Shown: positions 23,391-34,971, counted from the first letter of the stretch. The stretch is DNA of 64,000 nucleotides from Rhizopus sp. PT2906 (GCA_025529335.1 JAMYHX010000028.1:62001-126000), one strand, 5' to 3'. The notes: generated from the letters alone by a model not told the origin. Program-made: numbers and translations.

Positions 23391-25331
23391 CGCACATATA
23401 CAAGCACACCCAATTTAAGCTCGAACAAAAAGAATATGAGAGAAGTCGGGCATTAAATTAAGTACGACCCAAAGTCACATTTAATTTAGAGAGAGAGTAT
23501 AAGTGAAGAGGGGGGTGGGAAAGGGTAAAAAGCTATAGTGCATAATGAAAAGGGCATTTTATCCAACACTTAAGGACCCAATCCATACTTGTATGGTGTC
23601 AGATTTACGTAATACTTTCTATCTAATATTGGGCTGTCAATAGTTACCTTGGGTACATATGACGTCAATAGAATATATTTAAGAAAGCAGTAAACTAATT
23701 ACAACTCCACTTTTCTTTATTATTCTATTGCACATCAACTCTTTTCTTTGTTCTTTATATTTAAACAGTTTTCCGGATGCCAATGAAGTTACTAATTTAC
23801 ATTTCCTAATGCTACACAAACAATCAACGAGTAGTCTAGTGTAACTCATAAGAACAAAAAGGCGCTTATGGCCAATGCGGTCAATTCAAAGATTCATGCG
23901 TTCTAGAGAAATTTTACTCGTCGCTTTGTGATACAATAATAGAGCTAGACCCACATTCGCCGTTGGTTACACATTACCATAATAATGCGTATTCTTGATA
24001 GTTATCGTATACTTCTTGCTCCCTTATGTTAAAAGTTGATATTATTTCGTTTGATGACATAATTTGCCTATGTTCAAGTAAACATAGTAAAACTGCTTCA
24101 CACTGGTTGATCTGCATGGATGCTTGTACGATATCCTAACCTAACTTTATACCCTGCAGGATTATATCAAACCTTTTATGGTCAAAGTGGGTTAGAAGTA
24201 AAAGGTAAAGTAAAAAAGAAAGGCATTATCCTGTGGTGTGCCTTTCATTTGACCGTATTTTACCTTCTTTAGAAGCGATAAGGTTTGAGCCACCTCAGGC
24301 TAGATTAAAAGGCTTTATTATTTTTGGGTAAAGCTGCAGTGCAACGGTCAAGAGACTTTTACAAGCTTTGTAGAATTTACCGCTTAAATCCTTTTATAGT
24401 AACTTGTGGCCAAATATTCCGGATCAGTAAACCTAAATGATTAAAACCAGTCATAATTATTCTTCAGCATTGCTTTGTCTTTAGAAAGATTGAATGAATT
24501 CTAATATTTATGCATGAAAATACTACTGCAATAACATTTGAATATTGTGAAAAAGAACAATCTTATCAAAGCTGCTTTGTTTTTATTTTTATTCATAAAA
24601 CAAAGTTATTTGTTTATTTCCGTTTGCATTATTCTTTGTTTACTCTATATTCTCTTATAAGTCTTTGTCTATTGCTAACTGACAAGGACACTCGGTTTAT
24701 GAAAATAGTGCTTCTTATGTTTATTGCCTTTTTGTCCAAGAAAAGAGAATGATCGGTGTGCGTGAGCTCAAATGGCGTTCGAATGAAAGAAAAAAAAGCA
24801 TGAAACACTTTGCTTGGGCTTAGTCTCATTTCTGTCTTGCATATGGCTGCATATGACGTTCCAACAATAACAGTTCTTGAATTATAGCGTACTTTAAGCA
24901 CACCCTTAAACGTACGCTTTCAGTTTGAATTAAAGGTAAGTATTTAGTTGTTTACAAGTGGGAATATACTAGTGGCTATCTTTTCAAAGCTTGTCGGGTG
25001 TTACAAAACAATCCAACATAACCCTATCAATCTTTGAGACCTTATTGCAGAACACAATGAAAATGGGCAGCAATAGTCGGACCACTCCAAGCAACAATAC
25101 CAAAAGGATCTTTCAACATGATGTAGTCTGTGTCTTCTGATGGTTTCAGTAAATTATATAGAGAAAGTAATCCTGGATATTATGAGCTGCTTTTTTTTTT
25201 TTTGAAGAAATGTGCAACACAAAGCGGAACTGCATTCAACAATCAATTTTACAGCATTTCTACTTCAAATTCAGACGGTGTTAGTTTTAGACCAGTCAAC
25301 AGTAAACTCTGGACATCTTGCCTGTAGAAAT
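23252..25331. other. Intergenic, no gene recognised
   Basis: About 2.1 kb. It contains the PHD-gene promoter, an AC microsatellite (23358-23388), purine-rich tracts, and a possible 8-bp stem (GAAAGGCA/TGCCTTTC) near 24219-24248. Short open frames show no recognisable similarity. Confidence 0.5.
23358..23388. repeat. AC dinucleotide microsatellite
   Basis: Uninterrupted (AC)n of 31 bases, about 130 bases upstream of the PHD-finger gene start. Confidence 0.95.
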
Positions 25332-25740
25332 CTAAATCTCTTGTTCGATATGGCGATATAAAAAAAAAAGAAGGGTTCCTACATTATTGATTTCGCATTC
25401 AGTAATAATATCTTTGGAGATTTTAAAAATGGTTTTGAAAGCATTTAGATCACGCTGCCACATTATTCCGCAGCTTTTGCAAGTGAGAACACTGTGGAGG
25501 TTGATCATAGTAAGAGTCATATCTTGATGTGAATGGCATACCTATATTTACAAAAAATATAAGTTGCATGATATACATGAAAACTGCATTCATTACCTTG
25601 GATGTACGAAATTCATCCATCATTGCATGCAATAACTCACCAGATTTCTGTCTTTTCTTTAACTGTCGGTAAAGCAATCCAGTGACACCGACTCTATGCG
25701 TCTCTATCTTTACCAGGTCCTTTCTATAATAAACAGTAAA
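25332..25740 (-). pseudogene. Fanzor/TnpB-like C-terminal relic (RuvC-III / zinc-ribbon end)
   Basis: On the minus strand, two open stretches (about 25740-25594 and 25541-25332) join across an intron-like gap with GTAATG donor and ATATAG acceptor. Together they encode LLYRQLKKRQKSGELLH, then MDEFRTSKVC, then LTCKSCGIMWQRDLNAFKTI. The order EFRTSK, CxxH, CxxC, W-x-RD-x-NA matches the C-terminal zinc ribbon and RuvC-III Asp of OrfB/TnpB nucleases and their eukaryotic Fanzor relatives, which are frequent in Mucorales. The second zinc ligand reads His (VCHSH). Upstream, the reading frame breaks by stops and a frameshift, and the RuvC-I/II part is not found, so this is a decayed copy. Attribution to Fanzor rather than another OrfB-type element is inference. 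Confidence 0.6.
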
Positions 25741-25746
25741 TAACAA

Positions 25747-26242
25747 TGACTATTTTCCATGTTATGCAAAGTACCTACTTTTGGCTTACTTTAGGAGGAT
25801 GCTTGCCTTTTCTTTTCTTCTTGCGTTTTTTTTTTTTTTTTTTTTTTAAACATATTGGTCTAAGGAAGAAAAGGATTGCGAATTGTGTTGTTGAAAAAGG
25901 GGGCGCTAATATATACTTTTGTTGCCAATATTCATCTGCCAGACTTTACAACATTTTCCATTGATAAATGCTACTTTTTACATTTTTACCCTTGATCCTT
26001 ATCATTAGCTTCCTAACGGATTGAACTAATCCGTATAGACGTTTGTTTACTTTATATTTGTTTTCAATTGGATCATGTTAATAAAACATTGTGTTTATAC
26101 TAATTGTGCCTTTGATATCACTGTTGGCTTGTCTAAAACTAATTTCCTTTTTTATCAGGTAAGCAAGTCGTCTGAGTTTACATTTTGATTCGTCCAGAAA
26201 GCAATCAACATCGTCTGAATTTGAAGTGTTATTTCTTTTCAA
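25747..26242. other. Intergenic: upstream of the PP2C gene
   Basis: A T-run at about 25825-25848 and basic-rich minus-strand coding-like sequence (KKKRKGKHPPK) may be further remains of the Fanzor-like relic. The rest is the PP2C promoter and leader, with a possible untranslated intron (GTAAGC at 26160). Confidence 0.4.
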
Positions 26243-27867
26243 ATGCCCATTCCTCTACGTGTAGCACTGACAGCAGCAGCCGGGCTTGGCGCTGCTGGTT
26301 CTGGAGGTTACTACTTTCTTACTAAAACAAACAAGCAAGCTTCAGAGCCTATTCAAACCAAAGTCGAACCTAAACACTATGATTGGCGGCCATTTCAGCT
26401 GCTGTCAAGAGAGGAGATTGACAGTCGAATAAGATCAGGGCAGTTTGTTAGTAAACTTGAGATTGACCGTGTCAAGGCTGTTTATACAAATCAGCTGCCC
26501 TCAAATGATCCTGTTGAAGACAATTACAGCATCAACACTTTCCAACAAGGCTTGATTGCTGGTGTATACGATGGTAAATATACGTCATATTCTCAAGCAT
26601 AGGGTCTAATGTTAAATTAGGCCATATTGGTCCTCACTGCTCAAGATTGATAAAAAAACAGTTACCCATCTATATCGCACGAGAACTGAACAAGAATCCA
26701 AATACACCACTCTCGGAGCAAGAAAAGGAGGAAGCTATCTCAAAGGCTTTCTCTGACCTTGATCAAGATATACAGCAGCGATTTTATGACCTTTTCCCTA
26801 AAAACTTAAAGAGAACCACCGAAAAAGATATCCGTGCTGCTATTGCTCGTCAGCCAGACCAGAAGGCAACTCAAGCCATCATTGATGAAGCGATTAATGG
26901 ATCATGTGCATTGACAGTATACGTGAAAGATGGTGTCGTCTATTCAGCAAACACGGGTGATTCGCGTGTAGTAAGTAAGTAGTAAAAACGGCTCCGTTAC
27001 TTTTCATATTGCTGATAGACAACAATAGTTGTCAGCCAGGATGAACAAGGTAATTGGAAAGGAAGACGCTTGGTTGAAGAAGAGTCGCCGGCTAATCCAT
27101 CGTGGAGAGCACACATGATGAAGCAGCATCCTCCTGAAGAATCAGACGTCTTGATCATGAGAAATCGTATCTTTGGGCTGATTGCTGTTGGTGGATGTAA
27201 GTAGGCAAATCATTATCATATTTTTTAATGCTCACAATCAACAGCATTTGGCGACATTATGTACAAGGTGCCAGTAGAGTACCAAATGAAAGTACTCCCT
27301 TACATTCCATACGATAGCTATAAAACCTTTGCTCGGTATCACCACCGCATCGTAGCTCATTATCGCACACCACCTTACTTGGAATCTAAGCCTTTGACAT
27401 CTCGACACCAGTTACAAAAGGGAGATAAATTTATCATCCTTGGCACTGACGGTTTATGGGATGAACTCTCTTGGGATGACGTCCGCAGTAGTCGGGGAGA
27501 CCAGAAGGCAGCAGAGATTATGAGTACATGGAGGTCTAAAGGAGAATCTAATCCTGCGACACATCTTATCCGAGAAGCATTGCTCTACGATGCTGTCTAT
27601 AAGAATTTACGGGTAAAAGAGCCTGTTGAGGATGAACAACTTGAGTTATCCAAGCGATTGACAAGAAAGCCATCAAGAAGTTATCGTGATGACATTACTA
27701 TTGTTGTTATAGAGTTGGATGACCCAAGCAGCAATTCAGAATCATGTCCAGCCAACGTTGGGCCAGTACATGCTGCAGAAGAAGTGGACGTGAATGTTCC
27801 AAGATTGGTAGACCCTTCAAAGTTAAATCAATCCTGGTTTTCTGGTTGGATCTGGTCTCGTTTATGA
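26243..27867 (+). CDS. Mitochondrial-type PP2C protein phosphatase (Ptc5/PDP-like)
   Basis: Four exons join in phase: 26243-26573, 26621-26974, 27029-27196 and 27245-27867, giving 491 residues. A hydrophobic Ala/Gly-rich N-terminus (MPIPLRVALTAAAGLGAAG) looks like a mitochondrial targeting or anchor segment. PP2C landmarks are EDNY near 98, GVYDGHIG split by intron 1 at about 107-114, NTGDSRVV, TDGLWDELSW and RDDITIVVIEL, which supply the metal-binding Asp residues. Ptc5-type enzymes dephosphorylate pyruvate dehydrogenase in mitochondria; the same substrate is inferred. The usual DGHGG reads DGHIG. The exon 2/3 junction has two in-phase options; the one giving SRVVIVSQDEQG was chosen. The start of the zinc-cluster gene is only 41 bases downstream. 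Confidence 0.87.
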
Positions 27868-27908
27868 TTGACTGTCTTTTAAATTCGCTTTTTCTTTTTT
27901 CTTTATCA

Positions 27909-30900
27909 ATGAACAAAAGTACAATCAGTGAAGAATCAAATAAACAGAGAATTAGAGTGACAGCCGCCTGGTAAATTCACTACATGAATCTCTTAACTGG
28001 TCCATTTCGTTTGACCACTTTTTTCTTTTAAAGTGACTTTTGCAAAAAGAGAAAAGCTAAATGTGTGCTTAGCGAAGAAACAACAGAATGCTTTAATTGC
28101 ATGGCAAACAATGAAAAGTGTGAATTCACTAAAATGTAATAGTAATCCACAATTCAGCTGAGCTTTACTTAAAAAAAAAAGACTTTTGCTAATAGACTTT
28201 TAAAGTAATAAGAAAAGAGGACCCCAAAAAGGGTAGGGACAAAGCAAAAATAACCCAAAGGAGGAGGAAGAAAACTGATGAAAGTTTGACTGTGATAGAT
28301 ATGCAAAGGATTTAGAAAAACGTATTAACCGCATGGAAAGGCTAATCCAAGAGGCCAAAACATCGGAAACAAGAAAGTCTCCAGATATAATATATGAACT
28401 CGAGAAGAACAAGAGTATTGTCCGTCGAAAACAGCGAGTAGAAGAAAGCGATCGATCAACTACTTCTATTCCTATTACTACTACTACGGCTACTACTACG
28501 ACTACTAGCAATAAAACAACACTATCAAACCTATTTGAGGAGTACGGCATATTGAATCCCAAACAATGGCTTCCGGGTGTTAAACATGATACTATTCAAT
28601 ACTTGGGTGATCTTTCCACCTTCCAGTTTCTTGGGAGTAGACTTGACTTGTCACGTGAAATGAAATGGGAAGGATACACTATCAAAAGGTTTGGAGAGGA
28701 CACAGTACTGGTTGCTGATAGAAAAGAAGCAGACGTGCAGCAATACAGTCGCCTCATTCCAGAAATTCGATGGCCAAAAGGAATGGATCCCCAAGGCGAA
28801 GACATACATCAATACATTTATACCGTAACGGGCCTTGACAAGCACACAGCGGCTCGGCTGTTAAAGATGTAAAGTAAAAAAGTAAACCACGATTGGCCCA
28901 AAGTTTCTTACGACAATACACTAGATACTTTGCAAACGTGCACCCCATTCTACCAGTCGTTGATAAGACTGAATTTATTGATCAATATCGTGGTAGAATG
29001 AACGCGTTTCCTTCTGGCGATTTGCTGAATGCCATGCTTGGTACAGCCGCTCGATTTATAGAGCACCAAAAAGCAGGTTATGAAGGACAAAGAAAGCTGC
29101 CTTCGGATGTGATGTTGGATGTGCCTATGGGTTGGTCAAACAGCTTTTTTGATCGAGCAGAACATCTGCTACTGAACTGGTCGACAACACCGACGCTTTC
29201 AAAAATTCAAACAATTCTGCTCGTGTTAAATACTCGCCCAGATCGCAACATCAAGTCATCTGAGTCATGGCAAATGGGAGGCTTTGTAAGTATATCTTGA
29301 TGGATAGAGACATTGATATTGACTTGTTTGTGCATAGGCCATTCGCCTTGTAATATTTAGAGTATACATTTTTTAAACACACTAACATGATGCATACATA
29401 GGCTCATCTTTTAGGCCTTCACAAAAGCTGTGATCACTGGGATATTCCCGACCGAGAAAAGGAGACCAGAAAAAGAGTATGGTGGGCACTTTATATCACA
29501 GATGTATTCCAAACAGTCATGCTTGGCAGAGGCGTTAACCTTAGAGATGAGGTACATGATTGCATCAAATAATATACAGTGTATAGCTGATTTGGAATTA
29601 GGATATTGCTGTAGGATATCCGGATGTTACAGCAGATTGGGAAGAAGTAATGGATGCATACGAGATAGACAAAGACAAAATATTAAGCAAGCAGCCCTTT
29701 CCTCGCTTTCCTTCATTAAGTACGCCTTTTAAAATTACAGCTTCTGTAGGAAAGCGAGCACCAATATATGAACTATTTTTGTCACTTGTAAAGTTATCAC
29801 AAATTAACAGCCGGATCCTCTTGAGTTTACATTCACCTAGAGCGCGACAATTTAGTTATGAACACGGAAGCGATAATATAGTGGCCACTCTGGACCATGA
29901 GCTCACAGAGTGGCGATATTCGTTTTCAAGGACTGTAAGAAATAGTAAAATACCAGATTTCAATCACCAAAAGGGATATTTTGCGCCAGCTGTTGGTAAT
30001 TTTATATCATCATCGTATACATTGTAATGTATTCACATTTTACCTATAGCCTCTATATTGTTACTCTATTTTAGTACACTCATTTTACTTCATCAACCCT
30101 TTCTCAAAAAGATAGCCTCTAAATCATCCACAACATCACAACAGATCTGTACGAATGCGGCTAAAGGCGGTATGCGCATAGCAAAAGGAATGGGCACTAA
30201 AGAGTTTCTAATGTGTCCGTACGCTGCCGTTACTTATCCTCTTCGACAGTTTGGTTTGATTCAGGTTATTAACGCAAAGAATCCGAACCCTGAGATTTCA
30301 GCAACGGCAAAGGAAGAACTGAAGCAGGGCATGATCTTATCGCAAATGATAAAACCAATGTCATTTGGGGCGTATCATACAAACAAGTTTTATACCATAT
30401 TACTAAATCATTTAGAAGAATATGAAAAGAGCAAGAGTGAATATTCCAAGCCTAATACCAATATGGGATATACATCACAAACAGTCGACGCCCAGCAGCA
30501 GCAAGGTAGTATAGAACATTCTGGCACGGCGCCTATGAATACAGGGCCGTTTTTGTTTCCAACGCTCTCACCTTTTATCACTGCAATGAATCCAAGTATG
30601 GTCTATGTTGCTTTATACAGTTCTTGAATAACTAATATTTGAAATCAGATCAATCTAACGATATACTGCATAACAAAAGTGAAGAGGCATTCAGTTTATC
30701 GCAATTTGGCTTTAATACAGCGATGGGTACTACATCATTGAATGCATTTTTACAAAACACTATTATACCTGGCTTGGATAGTTACGATATGACTATAAAT
30801 CAACAACAGCTTATGAACGACATCCATACATCCAATAATATGTTTAGAAATGACCCAAGTAATCTCTTTTGGAATTTGCCACTAGATGTTGAATCATTAG

Positions 30901-30953
30901 ACAATTGGTTGAACAATATGAATGACATTGAGTGGATACGGTTTGAGCAATAA
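27909..30953 (+). CDS. Zn2Cys6 transcription factor with fungal-specific regulatory domain (XlnR-like)
   Basis: Ten exons join in phase: 27909-27970, 28034-28135, 28206-28232, 28299-28868, 28925-29285, 29338-29349, 29402-29551, 29602-29995, 30050-30595 and 30649-30953, giving 842 residues. The zinc cluster spans exons 1-2: AACDFCKKRKAKC, then CFNCMANNEKCEF, a perfect C-x2-C-x6-C / C-x2-C-x6-C pattern, followed by the linker KKRGPQKGY and a short coiled region. The fungal_trans domain starts near YFANVHPILPVVDK and continues through the middle of the protein (WWALYITD, LLLYFSTLILLHQPF). The linker and domain resemble regulators of the XlnR/Xyr1 class, but the target genes are unknown. Exon 6 is a 12-base microexon (AIRL) needed for the conserved GGFAIRLAHLLGLHKSCDHW. 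The gene ends 64 bases from the convergent neighbour. Confidence 0.88.
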
Positions 30954-31017
30954 ATGCATTTTATTTTCCAACAAGGGCTTACATCGATGATAAAAATGTG
31001 TTTTTATTTACAAATGC

Positions 31018-32622
31018 TTAGTAGCCAGCAATAGTACTGATTAGCTTTGATGTAAACACATTGAGAGACTTTGATCGTCGCAATCCACTATTGCTTGCTG
31101 ATTTCTTATTGTTTATATCAGACGACATCAAATCATTCGATACTACAAACTTGTTATTTTCATTCAAAGCAACCATGGCTACTTGAAGTAGTCTATGAAC
31201 AAGACTATTATTGGAATTATCTGTGTACCAGGCAATCCCATCATACGGAGCCACAACCACGGGCCCCGTTATCTTTGATTGAGCATTGAGAACAACAAAA
31301 GCATCAGGAGGCAAATCTTTAATACGTTCCACCAAATCCTTGGCACCATTGTCTTCTTCATTTTTTTGCTGTGATTTAATGGTCCTCTTGTAATTTTCTG
31401 CGGCATACTTATTATCGAGAATCTTTTGGTTTTTGACATCAAAGGCAGTCCAAAAGATATCTTTTTCTGTTTCTGATTCGTCCTTAGTAGGTTTATAGCA
31501 CCACACATACTTTCGTTTTTGTAACTCATAAGCCTTGCGTGAAAGCCGCTGAGAAGTCTTTCTTGATAGGTCTAACTGCAATGGTGAGATTGGCTCACTT
31601 TTACCTGCATCCGCTGAGGCACTTCCCTGTTGTCCTAATGGGACAGAAGAGGTTTCTTGTCTTTCTTTAGGTACCTGCAGTAATGCATCGTCAAGAGATA
31701 CAAAAGAAGAGGCATTTTCTATTTTAGGGTACTGTATCTTTGTCGGATGAGCCAAGAATAAGGATGACAGAATGCTTTCCATTATCGAGCTCCGTCTTCG
31801 TACTTGTGATCTCGTTCTAGATTGTGGTGCCAGAGGGTCTTCTAGTTGATTACAGGCTGTTGTACTACTCTCAGGTTCGGAAGCGCTCTTATTAGTAATA
31901 CCATTATCTCCTTTGACAGTTTCTCCTAACGGCTGTGCTTCTGCTGATGATGCATTGGAGGTCATGATTTCGCTGTTGATAGCATTATTAGATACATCTG
32001 GACCGACAAGAGCTTCTTGTGGCTGAAATGACGCCATATTTGGACTTGAGAGGGTAGAAGCCTGGCCCATTGTTGAAGAATAAGATTGAATCACGGGAAA
32101 AAAAGGAGGTAAGACAAAAGATGGGATATCAAACGGATTGGGTGGAATTAGCGGCCAAGAAGTTGTACAGGGAAGAGTGCCTAGAAATAACTGTTGAGTC
32201 ATGGGGTCCATCATGGGTACGCCATGACTGCTATGCGAAGGCATCCAAGCATGAATATCTGTATTAGGCATAGATGGATTCACATGATATGGTCCGTGCC
32301 TTTCCGCTTGAATGTCAGGTAATGATGATCTAACTCTTCGTAGCTGTCTGTATTCAGGGTTATGGTTGTAGTAAGATGCGTTATGTACTGACCAATTATT
32401 TGGAGGATAATCATAATAATACGCATTGTCAGGGTACATCTCCTCATTTTCATAAAGGTGATTGTAGCTGCTACGTCTATTGTACCTTGATCTGTGCACA
32501 GCTGAAAGATTGGGATTGGACTGATCATAATATAGCTGATCTCTACTGCTGTAGCTGGGATCAAATGGGTTGATAAACACTTGTCTTTGCGATGGTGGGT
32601 AATAATGATATGCGTTATTCAT
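31018..32622 (-). CDS. Hypothetical Tyr/Asn-rich protein with a C-terminal globular region
   Basis: Single-exon frame of 534 codons. The first 120 residues are rich in Tyr, Asn, Ser and Pro; the middle is Ser/Pro-rich and disordered with Arg-rich patches (RSRTRSQVRRRSS). From about residue 370 there is a folded-looking region: KYVWCYKP, FWTAFDVKNQKIL, DAFVVLNAQSKITGPVVVAP and GIAWYTDN. The W-C-Y...FW-x-x-FD-x-KNQ pattern faintly recalls WWE domains, but I do not claim this. The end is Ser/Lys/Arg-rich. The gene converges on the zinc-cluster gene with a 64-base gap. Function unknown. Confidence 0.7.
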   Translation of the reverse strand: MNNAYHYYPPSQRQVFINPFDPSYSSRDQLYYDQSNPNLSAVHRSRYNRRSSYNHLYENEEMYPDNAYYYDYPPNNWSVHNASYYNHNPEYRQLRRVRSSLPDIQAERHGPYHVNPSMPNTDIHAWMPSHSSHGVPMMDPMTQQLFLGTLPCTTSWPLIPPNPFDIPSFVLPPFFPVIQSYSSTMGQASTLSSPNMASFQPQEALVGPDVSNNAINSEIMTSNASSAEAQPLGETVKGDNGITNKSASEPESSTTACNQLEDPLAPQSRTRSQVRRRSSIMESILSSLFLAHPTKIQYPKIENASSFVSLDDALLQVPKERQETSSVPLGQQGSASADAGKSEPISPLQLDLSRKTSQRLSRKAYELQKRKYVWCYKPTKDESETEKDIFWTAFDVKNQKILDNKYAAENYKRTIKSQQKNEEDNGAKDLVERIKDLPPDAFVVLNAQSKITGPVVVAPYDGIAWYTDNSNNSLVHRLLQVAMVALNENNKFVVSNDLMSSDINNKKSASNSGLRRSKSLNVFTSKLISTIAGY

Positions 32623-33090
32623 TATGAGGTATTTGAATTTCTTGAAGAAAAAGGAAAGAAAAGAACATGCCTTTAATGCTTTTTTATGGCGACCTTGATG
32701 TCTCGTGCATGTATGACGAGCAAATTCCTTTTATGGAAACAAGGGTCAGACTTTGCAGCTACATTGTGTGTTCCTTTAAGCTTACATAAGAGATAAATGT
32801 AAAGGATATAAACGTAAAACACTTGATCATGTATAATCAAACATGTGTGCATCAAGCTTGGCAATAAAAATGTTGTCAACCTTATTTTTCTTATGGCTCA
32901 TTAAAGCATCTTTATTAGAAAAATACAAATGTGTTCATTACAAAAGGTATACGCTTGTATTTAGCCACATAATAAAAAAAAAAAAAAGTGTAAATACATT
33001 TCAAAATCAGGAAAGAAGGGGAATCACTGAAATGTACTTTAGAAATTAAGTGTAAGTTACTTTAACTGATAATGATTAGCCATAGCACAT
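32623..33090. other. Intergenic, no gene recognised
   Basis: Promoter side of the Tyr/Asn-rich protein and 3' flank of the RGS-like gene. Only short, compositionally simple open frames. Confidence 0.55.
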
Positions 33091-34280
33091 TTATTTTATG
33101 GAAAATTTTTTGCCCAACAAGTCAAGCTTACTAGTAAACCTGTTGTGCTTTTTATCAGGCTCAATATTTTTCTTTGAAGCCTTGCTAGTATGTTCCAGAC
33201 ACTGATATGACTTGTTGTATAATCGATAGCCAATAGGAAGATACACGACACAAAACGAATGAACCAGCTTCAATATTGCTTCGTAGTACCCGCCTTGATT
33301 GCGTTTTATATAAGATAATAACAAGCTGACAACAAGGGTTTGGGAGCGTTCTATGCTATATGAATCAAGTTCACCTAAACAAATAATTAGATGCTTATAT
33401 TGATAATTGAATGAATCTTACTGCATTTGGATTCCATAATAGACCAAATTGGACTTATCCTAAATCGGTGATAACTGCTGTTGAGTAATGTAAAAACATG
33501 CCTTTTCGCAGCATCAAACTCATTTCCAGAAGATGCAGTAGGTGCTTTCTGCTGCTGCTCTAGCGCTTTTTTCACAGTTTTGTGTATTCGATCCTCCAAA
33601 TTGGCTTCTACTTCTGACGTGCTTTCTAGGTATGTTTTTGCAATTTTACTAGCCATCCGCCTTCGTTCTGCCTGATTCGAGAACTCATATCGTTGATAAT
33701 TGTCAACTGCTAAATAAAAGAACTATTACCACAAATTCATAGAATACGATGAGAACAACGTAGAATAAAAGGACATAAGTATAAATACCAAATTTTCACT
33801 GCAATATTCGGTCATGAGATAATAAAGGAAATATCCTAGTGGCACACTGGAGCGTAAAAGTGCCTTGAGTCCCTGTTGCTTAATATCTTTTATTGATATC
33901 TGTACGTCCCCTTGTCTTTTGAAGAATTCGTATTCTTCTGTAACTACAGCATCTTTTGTTTCTTCGCCTTTTTCGGCAATACTACTTTTCCGGCTATGGT
34001 CATGGCTTGCAGATACCGTACTTCCTATCGACAAAGATCTTGCTCTAAGTATACCTAATTCTGGCGTTATTTTCCGCGTTTTGGCTAAATGAGAGTCCGT
34101 AGTCTTTGAGAGGTCTTTATCCACTAATGAAACAAGTGAGGATTTTGCTAATACTGTGCTTTTGGACGGAAAGAATTGAAGGTTGGGTATTTTGGATACT
34201 ATTGGAGTTGATATGGTCGATACATTACGAGGGTTATTTTCACTCTCTTCAATGTTTATACAAGACTTATGTTCTGACAT
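33091..34280 (-). CDS. RGS-domain-like protein
   Basis: Three exons join in phase: 34280-33789, 33722-33422 and 33374-33091, giving 358 residues. A disordered Ser-rich N-terminus precedes an RGS-like domain from about 135 to 270: IKDIKQQGLKALLRSSVPLGYF, YCSENLFFYLAVDNYQ, AKTYLES, FDAAKRHVFTLLNSSYHRF. The order of first helix, SENLxFYLAV, and a later xRxAQxxVFxLL-like helix matches RGS domains, which accelerate GTP hydrolysis by heterotrimeric G-alpha subunits. A loop of about 25 residues rich in Ala/Gln/Ser interrupts the domain. A basic C-terminal tail (about 285-358, ending GKKFSIK) follows. Activity toward a G-alpha is inferred from the fold only. Confidence 0.75.
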
Positions 34281-34769
34281 AAAGAAAATAATAATAAAAA
34301 AAAACGTAAGATATTACATAGTACAGGCACTTATAATTATTCTTTGTGCCACGTGTGAGACTTAAACCCTTTGTGAAACTAATGAACTATCTTGCTATTG
34401 TATCTTGTCAGCTAATTTAGTTATATACCCTAATTCTTGTCTATTAAATTTAATTTCAATAGTAAGCAAATATATCTAGGATCATGGTGCAATAATAAAA
34501 AGTCCAAGCTTACATGTTAATGGTTACGTTAAAGAGCTCTTCTGACAGACAATGAAAATGGGTCTGAATGTGCTGATACTTTTGACCATGTCCTCTAATC
34601 GTAAGTTGAAATCACACATTGGTTCATATAGACTTTTTTGTTATATTTCTTTAATGAATTGTAATTGTATTTTTACAATCATCATTTAATATTTGCATCT
34701 ACGTTATAGAAAGATACTCTTCCTGTTTTCATCATGCTGCGATCTTTACCTTTTCTTTTTTGAAGTGTA
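34281..34769. other. Intergenic: upstream of the RGS-like gene
   Basis: AT-rich, no open frame of note; the promoter of the RGS-like gene and the left flank of the MITE. Confidence 0.55.
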
Positions 34770-34971
34770 TACAGTAGACCCTCGATTATGGAATACAGCA
34801 GTATGAAATATTCGCGTTAATGGAATGCTATTTTCTAAGGATTTCACCGCTTTAAATTTCCTGTGATACTTACCTGGATTGTCAATGTATAAACTGCACT
34901 ACGGAATATCCTTGATTATGGAATATCATTCGTGCTCCCGATAGGTATTCCGTAATCGAGAGTCTACAGTA
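34770..34971. mobile_element. MITE of 202 bp with terminal inverted repeats and TA target duplication (Tc1/mariner-pogo type)
   Basis: The left end reads TACAGTAGACCCTCGATTAT and continues GGAATAC. The reverse complement of the right end reads TACTGTAGACTCTCGATTAC and continues GGAATAC. The two 27-base ends differ at three positions. Each end is flanked by TA (34768-34769 and 34972-34973), as expected of Tc1/mariner superfamily insertions. The interior encodes nothing and repeats the terminal core in degenerate form (TTGATTATGGAATA, GTTAATGGAATGC), so the element may present several transposase-binding sites. The TIR core CAGTAGACCCTCG resembles pogo/Tigger ends; this is inference. Confidence 0.85.

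Noticed and set aside
24510..24901. Short overlapping frames on both strands in the 23-25 kb gap
   Set aside because: AT-driven composition, no splice partner, no recognisable motif.
32070..32573. Plus-strand frames opposite the Tyr/Asn-rich protein
   Set aside because: Complement of a low-complexity coding region; the 534-codon minus-strand frame is far better supported.
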